DNA of 6,557 nt from Pseudomonadota bacterium (GTDB lineage: Bacteria; Pseudomonadota; Alphaproteobacteria; Caulobacterales; Caulobacteraceae). The position numbers and the translations under genes are program-made. The notes under the pieces are model-generated. The model saw nothing but the letters and a program-made list of their open reading frames with translations. It did no database searches and was not told the DNA's origin. Positions within the stretch are counted from its first letter, which is position 1, and the number at the start of each line of letters is the position of its first letter. The stretch is taken from contig JAEYNH010000053.1 in NCBI GenBank assembly GCA_023412655.1, forward strand, positions 1-6,557, read 5' to 3'. Below are positions 1 through 5,569 of this stretch, piece by piece.

Positions 1-286
1 CCGCTGCGGCGAGCGGCGGGCTCCAGCGCGGCCGGGCCGGGCCTGCCCGCCGGGCGTGCGCTTGCAGGGCCGCCAGGATCTCATCGTCCCCAGCGTCATC
101 GAAGTCGGACCAGGCGGCGCAGGCGTTGTCCCACGCCCTGGCATGGGCAGGATCGCGCTGCAGCCAGGCCGCCAACACGCGGGCGTCGAGATCGCCCGCT
201 CCGTCCGCGCGCCGGTAGACGAGCAACGCCGCCGCCGCGTCCGGATCCATCGCCTCCAGGCGTTCCAGGGTGAGCACGTCGCGCAT
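1..286 (-). CDS. FecR-type anti-sigma regulator, N-terminal part (cut by left edge)
   Basis: The 95 visible codons match the N-terminal cytoplasmic domain of FecR-like regulators (DUF4880 type). The diagnostic stretch is residues about 33-64, with LDARVLAAWLQRDPAHARAW followed by a second W-containing helix (ACAAWSDFDD). In the family this domain contacts the FecI-type sigma factor, a single membrane segment follows, and the periplasmic C-terminal domain receives the signal from the STN domain of a TonB receptor. The membrane segment and periplasmic domain lie outside the window. The ATG shares its A with the TGA stop of the sigma gene (TGATG), so translation is probably coupled. An Ala/Pro/Arg-rich linker begins near residue 75, as is common in FecR proteins before the membrane span. 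The family call is firm; the signal sensed is unknown. Confidence 0.85.
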   Translation of the reverse strand, partial: MRDVLTLERLEAMDPDAAAALLVYRRADGAGDLDARVLAAWLQRDPAHARAWDNACAAWSDFDDAGDDEILAALQAHARRAGPARPRWSPPLAAA

Positions 287-789
287 CAGCTCCGCCTCTT
301 TCGCAGGGCGCCAAGATGCTGCGTCGCCCGAACCATGTGCTTCTCGACGGCGCTCACCGAAATCCCGAGCTGGGCGGCCACCTCGCGGGACTTTCGTCCT
401 TCCAGGCGGTGCAGAACGAAAATCGTCCGGGTCCGCTCCGGGAGCGACAGCAGCGCCTCGGTGGCCGCACGCAGCTCTTCCTTGCCGGCCAGGATGCGAT
501 GGGGATCGAAGTCCTCGTCGCCGTGCTGGTCGGGATCGAACGACACATGGGCGTCGGCCCGGCGGGCGAACCGCCGGCGTCCACGGTCGGCGAGGACGTT
601 GGCGGCGACCTGGAAGACGAAGCCGCCAAGGTGACCGACGGGCGCCTCGCTGTCCCGAGCGGCAATCCTCGCGAACACCTCCTGGACCAGATCGTCCACC
701 TCGGAAGGGTCGGGCACCCGCGTGCGGAAATAGCGCGCGAGGCCCTGGCGCAGGGGACCTGCCGCCTCAACGAGCCGATGGCCGGTCAT
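286..789 (-). CDS. ECF RNA polymerase sigma factor, FecI type
   Basis: A 167-residue protein, the normal length for FecI-like sigma factors. Region sigma2 spans about residues 16-74, with RYFRTRV, the acidic VDDLVQEVFARI helix and the DNA-contacting FVFQVAANVLADRGRRR stretch. Region sigma4 spans about 106-160, with LPERTRTIFVLHRLEG and a helix-turn-helix at about 133-155 (SREVAAQLGISVSAVEKHM). In this family the sigma factor is held or activated by FecR and directs transcription of the partner TonB receptor. The ATG at 789 is chosen because it is preceded by a good ribosome site (GGAAGGGG, six bases upstream) and the sigma2 helix begins soon after. The frame is open to an ATG at 984, but that extension has no family resemblance. 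The gene overlaps the FecR start by one base and is divergent from the TonB receptor. Confidence 0.92.
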   Translation of the reverse strand: MTGHRLVEAAGPLRQGLARYFRTRVPDPSEVDDLVQEVFARIAARDSEAPVGHLGGFVFQVAANVLADRGRRRFARRADAHVSFDPDQHGDEDFDPHRILAGKEELRAATEALLSLPERTRTIFVLHRLEGRKSREVAAQLGISVSAVEKHMVRATQHLGALRKRRS

Positions 790-1026
790 TCGACGCCCCT
801 TCCACGCCGGAACGTCCAGGCGCGGTGGGGCCGAACCCCGGGGCAAGGCGGAAACCAGGTCCATCGACCTGAGGTCGCAGGCGCGGGCGAAACCCGCATC
901 ATTTTCATGCCCTTCGCGCGTCGACGGGAAGGCGGCGGCAGGCCTCCCCCGAGTGAGAACACCCGCCAAAGATGCAGCATACAATCTGCGCGAGCATTAG
1001 CGACGTAAGTCCGGTGACCTCAGGCA

Positions 1027-1047
1027 GGCAGAAGCGAGGCTTCTGCC
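1027..1047. repeat. Perfect inverted repeat, 9-bp arms, 3-base centre
   Basis: GGCAGAAGC (1027-1035), centre GAG (1036-1038), GCTTCTGCC (1039-1047). The arms are exact reverse complements. It lies in the divergent spacer, upstream of the AT-rich island. No T-run follows on either strand, so an intrinsic terminator is unlikely. It could be an operator for a dimeric regulator or, if transcribed, an RNA hairpin. Confidence 0.6.
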
Positions 1048-1105
1048 GCGCTCCTATACCTTCCAGTTTTGCAGGGTGGAGCTCAATAAATCAAAGTTCG
1101 CCGAG

Positions 1106-1131
1106 CCGCACTTTTCTATATTTTTGTGCGG
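1106..1131. repeat. Inverted repeat flanking an AT-rich centre (possible operator)
   Basis: CCGCAC (1106-1111) and GTGCGG (1126-1131) are exact reverse complements around a 14-base centre made only of T, A and one C (TTTTCTATATTTTT). It sits about 60 bases upstream of the receptor start, where an operator or promoter element would be expected. The role is inferred from position only. Confidence 0.4.
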
Positions 1132-1189
1132 ACCGCCGCGTTGCATTGAAGAGGCCGGTCAAAGCCTGACGGGAGGCATGGGTCCACTC

Positions 1190-3718
1190 ATGGGCCATGT
1201 GTTGGTCTTCGGTCTCGCCGGCGCACTGCTGGCGGCGACCTCGGCGATCGCGGCGCCCAGGGCTGTGGACATACGTGCAGGCCCACTAGCCGTCGCCCTG
1301 GCCGAGCTCGCGCGGGAGAACGGGGTCGAGATCCTCTACAGCGACGCCCTGGTGCGCGGCCGCGCCGCGAAGGCTCTCCGCGGGCGGCTGTCGCCCGAAC
1401 GGGCGCTCTCGATCCTTCTGGCTGATAGCGGCGTGGGCTACCGCGCCACGGCCGACGGCTCCTATGTGCTCTACGCCCTGTCGCCGGCCCCGATCGACGA
1501 CCCGGGCGACGGAGCCATCGCGGAGGTTCTGGTGGTCGGACGCCGCACCCAGAACGCCGACATCAGACGCACCGAGAACGACATCCAACCCTACCGGATC
1601 ATGGGCGATCGCGAGTTGTCCATCGCCCAGCAGGACAACATCGAGCAGCTCTTGCGGGGGCGCCTGCCCCAGAACGCCCAGGCCGGCACGCCGACCCAGA
1701 CCGTGTCGGCCGGTCCCTACACCAACTCGGCCATCAATCTGCGCGGTGCGGGATCGCGGCGCACCCTGGTGCAGGTCGACGGCAGGCGCATCCCGGGCAT
1801 GCCGACAACCAATGGGGGCCTGGACCAGGGCGACATCAACGCCCTGGCGCTGGGCAGCGTCGAGCGGATCGAGACCCTCACGGCCACCGCCGGCGGCATC
1901 CATGGGTTCAGCGCCATCGGCGGCGCAGTCAATGTCGTGCTCCAGCGCGATTATCGGGGGTCGGATCTCGCGGTCGCGAGCGGCGTGGCCGATCGGGGGG
2001 ACGCTGGCCGGGTGCGGCTGGAGGGGCGGATCGGCTTCACGCCGGACGATGGGCGCACGAACGTGATGCTGGCGGCGTCCTGGTCCGCCGCGCAGCCGTT
2101 CGAGGTTGCCGACCGCGACTATGCCGCGCGCGCCCTCGCCCTCCAGACGGCCAACAACCCGGAGGGATTCCTCGAATGGTCGATCCCTGTGGACGCCGTG
2201 ATCGTCCGCAGCTTCTCGGGCGAGCCCCTGCGGCTGGACCCCTCACTGGGCGGCGCGGAGCTGGGCAGCCGGTACACCTACCTGCCCGCCGATTTCACGG
2301 GCGGATCGGAAGCTCTGGCCGGCGCCCTGGCGGCCAACGCCGGGCAGTTGCCTGTCGCGCCGCCCCGGGGGCGGGCCGGTCGGAACACCTCGCTCATGTC
2401 CCGACCCGAGGCCGGATCGCTGCTGGTGAACGTCCGGCGCCGGATCTCCGACGGCGTCGAGCTGTTCGCCGACGGCATCTATCTCAGCAACCGGGGTCAC
2501 GCCTATCGGCCGGGCGCGGCGCTGGGAACGGCCGTGCATGCGGACGCCGTCAGCAATCCCTTCGCCCAGGCCGTCGTTTTCACCTTTCCGATCGAAGCCG
2601 CCTTCACCGAGGCGCGGGCGAAGGTGGAGGTCGAACGCTTCACCGTCGGCGTCATCGCCCGACTGCCGGCGCAATGGCAGGCCTCAGCCGATTACATGTT
2701 CGGCCAGACCACCCTGTCCACTCGCGACACTGGTCGAAACCTGCCGAACCCCGGCCCGTTCGTCGGCTACGGCATTCCCGGTCCTGAAGGCCGGCCACCC
2801 GTCTTTCCGCTTGGCGACTACAGGGCGCTGCAGTCGGCGATCACCGCCTACAGCGACGAACTGTCGAGTTCGGTCCGGCTGGTCAACAACTTCAAGGCCG
2901 GCTCACTGCGCGCAGCGGGGCCATTGATCCACCTGCCGCACGGCCCCCTCACGCTCACGGTCCTCGGGGAGATCCGCCGGGAACACATGCCGGAGGCGGA
3001 GGACGTCTTCGCGGCGGCCGGGCGATCCTCCATTGTCCTCACGCCCGATCGCACCCAGGAGGTCCTTTCGGCCTACGCCGAGCTGCGCGTGCCGCTGGTG
3101 GGCCAGGACACGCCGCTGGCGCTGGCCCGAGGGTTGGAGGCGCAGCTTGCCGTGCGGCGCGACGAAGTGCGGACGACCTTTCCGAGCGACGTGCAGGTCG
3201 GGCCCACAAGGGGCGACCTCGCCACCATCCGCCATCAGGCCGATGTGTTTACGATCGGGGCACGCGCCTTCCCTGCCCGGTGGCTGATGCTGCGCGCCAG
3301 CCTGGCCACCGGCGAGGCGCCGCCGGACCTTCGGCATCTGCAGGAACGCGGCTTCCTGGTGTCCTTCGACCACCCGGACGAGCCGGTCGACTCCCGGCGG
3401 GGCGGACGCCGGGTGACGCAGGACGGGCCTTACATGTGGGTCCGCAACGGCTTCCACGGCCTGGAGCCGGAGAAAGGGCGCACCTTGTCGGCGGGCCTGG
3501 CGCTGAACCCCGCAGGCCACGGCCGGCCGAGGGTCTCCATTGACGTGTCGCAGATCGAGGTGCGCGGCGAAGTCGTACCCTTACAGCTGGTAACAAGCGC
3601 CCTGCTGGACATGGAAGCGCGCTATCCTGATCACGTGGTCCGGGCGCCGCTGACGGCGGAGGACGCCGCGCTCGGCTACTCCGCGGGCCGCGTGATTGCG
3701 CTTACACCGGGACGATAA
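1190..3718 (+). CDS. TonB-dependent outer-membrane receptor with STN domain, N-terminal 842 residues of a frameshifted gene
   Basis: Outer-membrane active transporter, FecA-like in architecture. Residues 1-21 form a signal peptide (hydrophobic core, cleavage after AIA). Residues about 25-97 are an STN (secretin/TonB N-terminal) domain, the part that signals to FecR (LAVALAELARENGVEILYSD, then LSPERALSILLADSGVGY). A linker contains a TonB-box-like EVLVVGRR. The plug spans about 131-254, with INLRGAGSRRTLVQVDGRR and GFSAIGGAVNVVLQRD. Barrel strands follow. The frame ends at a TAA (3716-3718) with the barrel unfinished; the rest continues in another frame to 4260. Restoring one base gives about 1023 residues. 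Start: GGGAGG at 1171-1176 is 13 bases from the ATG at 1190 but only one from the in-frame ATG at 1178; 1178 remains possible. It is divergent from the sigma/FecR pair, which is probably its regulator. The substrate cannot be told from sequence. Confidence 0.88.
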   Translation: MGHVLVFGLAGALLAATSAIAAPRAVDIRAGPLAVALAELARENGVEILYSDALVRGRAAKALRGRLSPERALSILLADSGVGYRATADGSYVLYALSPAPIDDPGDGAIAEVLVVGRRTQNADIRRTENDIQPYRIMGDRELSIAQQDNIEQLLRGRLPQNAQAGTPTQTVSAGPYTNSAINLRGAGSRRTLVQVDGRRIPGMPTTNGGLDQGDINALALGSVERIETLTATAGGIHGFSAIGGAVNVVLQRDYRGSDLAVASGVADRGDAGRVRLEGRIGFTPDDGRTNVMLAASWSAAQPFEVADRDYAARALALQTANNPEGFLEWSIPVDAVIVRSFSGEPLRLDPSLGGAELGSRYTYLPADFTGGSEALAGALAANAGQLPVAPPRGRAGRNTSLMSRPEAGSLLVNVRRRISDGVELFADGIYLSNRGHAYRPGAALGTAVHADAVSNPFAQAVVFTFPIEAAFTEARAKVEVERFTVGVIARLPAQWQASADYMFGQTTLSTRDTGRNLPNPGPFVGYGIPGPEGRPPVFPLGDYRALQSAITAYSDELSSSVRLVNNFKAGSLRAAGPLIHLPHGPLTLTVLGEIRREHMPEAEDVFAAAGRSSIVLTPDRTQEVLSAYAELRVPLVGQDTPLALARGLEAQLAVRRDEVRTTFPSDVQVGPTRGDLATIRHQADVFTIGARAFPARWLMLRASLATGEAPPDLRHLQERGFLVSFDHPDEPVDSRRGGRRVTQDGPYMWVRNGFHGLEPEKGRTLSAGLALNPAGHGRPRVSIDVSQIEVRGEVVPLQLVTSALLDMEARYPDHVVRAPLTAEDAALGYSAGRVIALTPGR

Positions 3719-3732
3719 ACGCCGGGCGCTCC

Positions 3733-4260
3733 GTGACGGAAATGGTCGACGTCCAGCTCGACTGGACGTTACCGGCCATCGCGTTGGGCGAGGTTCGGCT
3801 CTACGGCGCCGCGACCTGGCAGCCGAGCTTTCGTCGGCGCATCCAGCCAGATGGGCCGATGATCGAGGTGATCAATCATCAGGACGAGCCGCTGAAGTGG
3901 CGGGGCAACCTTGGCCTCGAGTGGACCCGAGGCCCGCTCACGCTCGATCTGAACGTCCAGTACTTCGGACGACGCCGGCTGGCCAATTCCGACGCTTCGC
4001 CCGTGCTCATCAGTTCGGAGCGGATCGCGTTCCAGGGCTCGGACCGGGTTCCCTCCCAGCTCTATGTGGACCTGGCCGCCCGACGCAGGTTCGCCGCGCC
4101 CGCGGCCAGCCCCGTTCGCGATATCGAACTTCGCCTGGGCGTTCAGAACCTGTTCGATCGCAGTCCCCCCATCCTCGCAGGACCAAACCTCGAAGCCTAC
4201 GACTTCCACGGCGACCCCCGTCGGCGGCGGTTCGAGGTGCTGCTCTCGGCCACATTCTGA
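3733..4260 (+). CDS. C-terminal beta-barrel part of the frameshifted TonB-dependent receptor
   Basis: These 175 codons are the missing end of the receptor, not a separate gene. Residues read as closing barrel strands: VTEMVDVQLDW, then LKWRGNLGLEW, LTLDLNVQYFGRR, QLYVDLAARRRF, and the typical last segment with IELRLGVQNLFDRSPP. The protein ends RRFEVLLSATF with a terminal phenylalanine, the usual BAM signal of outer-membrane barrels. The GTG at 3733 has no ribosome site and is only the first start-like codon. The same frame is open back to 3631 and reads INAGRS just before it, which is normal receptor sequence in TonB-dependent proteins. If the frameshift is real, this part is probably not translated or not made as a stable product. 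Confidence 0.85.
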   Translation: MTEMVDVQLDWTLPAIALGEVRLYGAATWQPSFRRRIQPDGPMIEVINHQDEPLKWRGNLGLEWTRGPLTLDLNVQYFGRRRLANSDASPVLISSERIAFQGSDRVPSQLYVDLAARRRFAAPAASPVRDIELRLGVQNLFDRSPPILAGPNLEAYDFHGDPRRRRFEVLLSATF

Positions 4261-4425
4261 CACATTGAATTACGGCGGTAGCCGAACAGCGGCCCGCTGA
4301 AGCCGAGCTGTCATCCCCATAGCCGAGCCTGACGGTGCGAACGCCGGCCTATCCCACGGCGCAGCGCCGCCGGCTGCCGAGCGCCCCGCTCGGCGGCCGG
4401 CAACCGTCATGCGAGGAAAGAAGCC
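4261..4425. other. Spacer between TonB receptor and UrcA-family gene
   Basis: A 165-base spacer. It contains a compact palindrome CGGCGC-A-GCGCCG at 4357-4369 and, touching it, the long hairpin at 4369-4401. No promoter with recognisable -35/-10 spacing and no T-rich terminator was found. A TTGAAT at 4265-4270 has no matching -10 partner at about 17 bases. Confidence 0.5.
4369..4401 (+). repeat. Strong GC hairpin in the leader of the UrcA-family gene
   Basis: Left arm GCCGGCTGCCGAGCG (4369-4383), loop CCC, right arm CGCTCGGCGGCCGGC (4387-4401): 15 pairs, with a single U-G wobble in RNA. The arm ends about 12 bases before the ribosome site of the next gene. No U-run follows, so it does not look like a standard intrinsic terminator. 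It may still end or stabilise the receptor mRNA, or affect translation of the downstream gene. Confidence 0.6.
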
Positions 4426-4737
4426 ATGTTGTTTACGAAGAGCCTGATCACCATCGCGGTCAGCGCAACCTTGTTCGGGGGCCAGATCGCCAGCGCCCAG
4501 GACAGCGAAATCCGGTCCATGCGCATCCGGCATGCAGACCTCAACCTGAACCAGAATGAGGACGCTCAGGTCCTCGCGCGCCGGCTGAAGTCCGCGGCCA
4601 AGCGCGTCTGCGAGAATTCCGGATCGACCCTGGCCGAACGGCTGGCGGAACAACAGTGCGTCCGCGAAAGCCTCGCCCGCGCCGAGGCTGATGTTGCGAC
4701 GCTTCGGATGCGCCAGCAGTTCGCCGGCCGGCCGTAG
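4426..4737 (+). CDS. UrcA family exported small protein
   Basis: A 103-residue protein with a clear Sec signal peptide (residues 1-24, K5 then a hydrophobic core, cleavage after ASA). The mature part shows the UrcA-family pattern: a short strand followed by DLNL (38-41), a helix LARRLKSAAKRVC ending in C62, and a second Cys at 78 (QQC) followed by a helix of Ala/Arg/Leu. The two cysteines probably form a disulfide in the periplasm. UrcA proteins are common in Caulobacterales and Sphingomonadales; I know of no established biochemical role. The start is well supported: GAGGAAAG with AGGA at 4414-4417, eight bases from the ATG. It follows the receptor in the same direction but is probably expressed from its own leader. 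Confidence 0.85.
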   Translation: MLFTKSLITIAVSATLFGGQIASAQDSEIRSMRIRHADLNLNQNEDAQVLARRLKSAAKRVCENSGSTLAERLAEQQCVRESLARAEADVATLRMRQQFAGRP

Positions 4738-4753
4738 TCGGCGACACGACCGT

Positions 4754-4771
4754 CGGTCCGGGGGAGGACCG
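4754..4771 (+). repeat. Short inverted repeat, with an overlapping direct repeat, upstream of the response regulator
   Basis: CGGTCC (4754-4759) and GGACCG (4766-4771) are exact reverse complements around GGGGGA. In addition GACCGTC occurs twice in direct orientation, at 4748-4754 and 4767-4773, 19 bases apart. OmpR-type regulators usually bind direct repeats, so this could be an autoregulatory site, but such short GC-rich matches are easily found by chance here. Confidence 0.25.
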
Positions 4772-4816
4772 TCACCCGAACTGCCGCCGAGAGGGCCGGC
4801 GGCGCCCGGACTGCTC

Positions 4817-5569
4817 ATGAACCTTGCCGTTCCCACCCCTGAAGGGTCGTCCCTCGCCGTTGCGCCCAGGATTCTGGTTGTCGAGGACGACCCCGCTTTG
4901 CGCAGCCTCCTGACCGACTACCTGGCCCAGGCCGGCATGCGCGTGTTCACAGCCACCGACGGCGCTTCCCTGAAGCGCCAGCTCAGTCGACATCCCAGTC
5001 TTGTCATCCTCGACCTACACCTCGGCGAAGAGGACGGCCTCGACCTGCTGCGTCGCATCCGCAGTTCCTCCGACGTGCCCGTGATCATCGTCACCGGCCA
5101 CCGACGGGACGAGATCGACCGCATCGTGGGCCTGGAGCTCGGGGCCGACGACTACATGACCAAGCCGTTCGGCCTGCGCGAGCTGCTTGCCCGGGTCCGC
5201 ACCGTGCTGCGCCGGCGGACGCTCTCCGCCGAGACGCCGGGCGCGCGCACCCGCGGGCGCGTCCGCTTCGGCGCGTGGGAACTCGACCGCTACGCCAGGA
5301 CCATTCAACGCGAGCCCCATCGGCCCGTATCGCTCACCAAGGGCGAGTTCGCGCTGCTGCACGCCTTCCTGGATGCGCCGCAGCGGGCGCTGTCGCGAGA
5401 GCACCTGCTGCGCGCCACCCGGGTGCACGAGGACGTCTTCGACCGCAGCATCGACGTCCAAGTCCTTCGCCTGCGCCGCAAGCTCGCCGCGGGCGGCGAC
5501 GACGCCGAGATCATCGCGACCATCCGCGGCGTCGGCTACATCTTCCGGGCCGAGGTTGAGATCCTGTGA
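4817..5569 (+). CDS. OmpR/PhoB-type response regulator, VirG-like
   Basis: A 250-residue cytoplasmic transcription regulator. The receiver domain spans about residues 17-133: acidic pair D24/D25 (in RILVVEDDPALR), phosphoacceptor D66 (VILDLHLGEEDGL), T93 (VIIVTG) and K116 (DDYMTKPFG). The winged-helix DNA-binding domain spans about 148-247, with LTKGEFALLHAFL, the recognition-helix region DRSIDVQVLRLRRKL and the wing IRGVGYIF. From memory, the receiver (DGL...SDVPVII, LELGA, KPFG.RE.LAR.R) and the output domain (GEF.LL.AFL, LSRE.LL, VR/VH-E-x-V-x-DRSIDV) match Agrobacterium VirG better than other OmpR-type proteins. The ATG at 4817 lacks a strong ribosome site; an upstream in-frame ATG at 4691 lies inside the UrcA gene and would add an Arg/Pro-rich tail, so it was not used. 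The GTG of the downstream sensor overlaps its stop, which marks the two as cognate partners. Confidence 0.9.
   Translation: MNLAVPTPEGSSLAVAPRILVVEDDPALRSLLTDYLAQAGMRVFTATDGASLKRQLSRHPSLVILDLHLGEEDGLDLLRRIRSSSDVPVIIVTGHRRDEIDRIVGLELGADDYMTKPFGLRELLARVRTVLRRRTLSAETPGARTRGRVRFGAWELDRYARTIQREPHRPVSLTKGEFALLHAFLDAPQRALSREHLLRATRVHEDVFDRSIDVQVLRLRRKLAAGGDDAEIIATIRGVGYIFRAEVEIL

Larger units (their letters stand above)
790..1189. promoter_or_regulatory. Divergent intergenic region between sigma factor and TonB receptor
   Basis: About 400 bases with no convincing gene. It must carry the promoters for the sigma/FecR pair (leftward) and the receptor (rightward). The part at about 1081-1128 is an AT-rich island (AATAAATC, TTTTCTATATTTTT) in otherwise very GC-rich DNA, which fits a promoter for the receptor. 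Two inverted repeats (1027-1047 and 1106-1131) are listed separately. I looked for PvdS-like (TAAAT with a CGT 16 bases on) and FecI-like (GGAAAT) elements and found no full match, so no -35/-10 pair is assigned. Short open frames here lack ribosome sites and family resemblance. Confidence 0.6.

Noticed and set aside
790..984. Extended sigma-factor start at ATG 984 (minus)
   Set aside because: The extra 65 residues lack family resemblance, and ATG 789 has a good ribosome site and gives the standard family length.
270..1008. Plus-strand open frames across the sigma-factor region
   Set aside because: They oppose a well-recognised ECF sigma factor and encode Arg/Pro/Gly-rich sequence without recognisable domains.
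1076..1189. Extended receptor start at GTG 1076
   Set aside because: It would place a charged, Cys-containing stretch encoded by the AT-rich promoter island ahead of a clear signal peptide, and it has no ribosome site.
2903..3520. Antisense open frame inside the TonB receptor
   Set aside because: Shadow of the receptor coding frame, with no ribosome site or family resemblance.
3695..3718. Programmed -1 ribosomal frameshift in the receptor
   Set aside because: No X-XXY-YYZ slippery heptamer is present at the junction and no strong downstream structure is obvious; an indel or sequence error is simpler.
4691..4816. Extended response-regulator start at ATG 4691
   Set aside because: It overlaps the well-supported UrcA gene and adds an Arg/Pro/Gly-rich tail not seen before receiver domains.
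4738..4816. Agrobacterium-type vir box upstream of the VirG-like gene
   Set aside because: No AT-rich dodecamer of that type is present in the gap.
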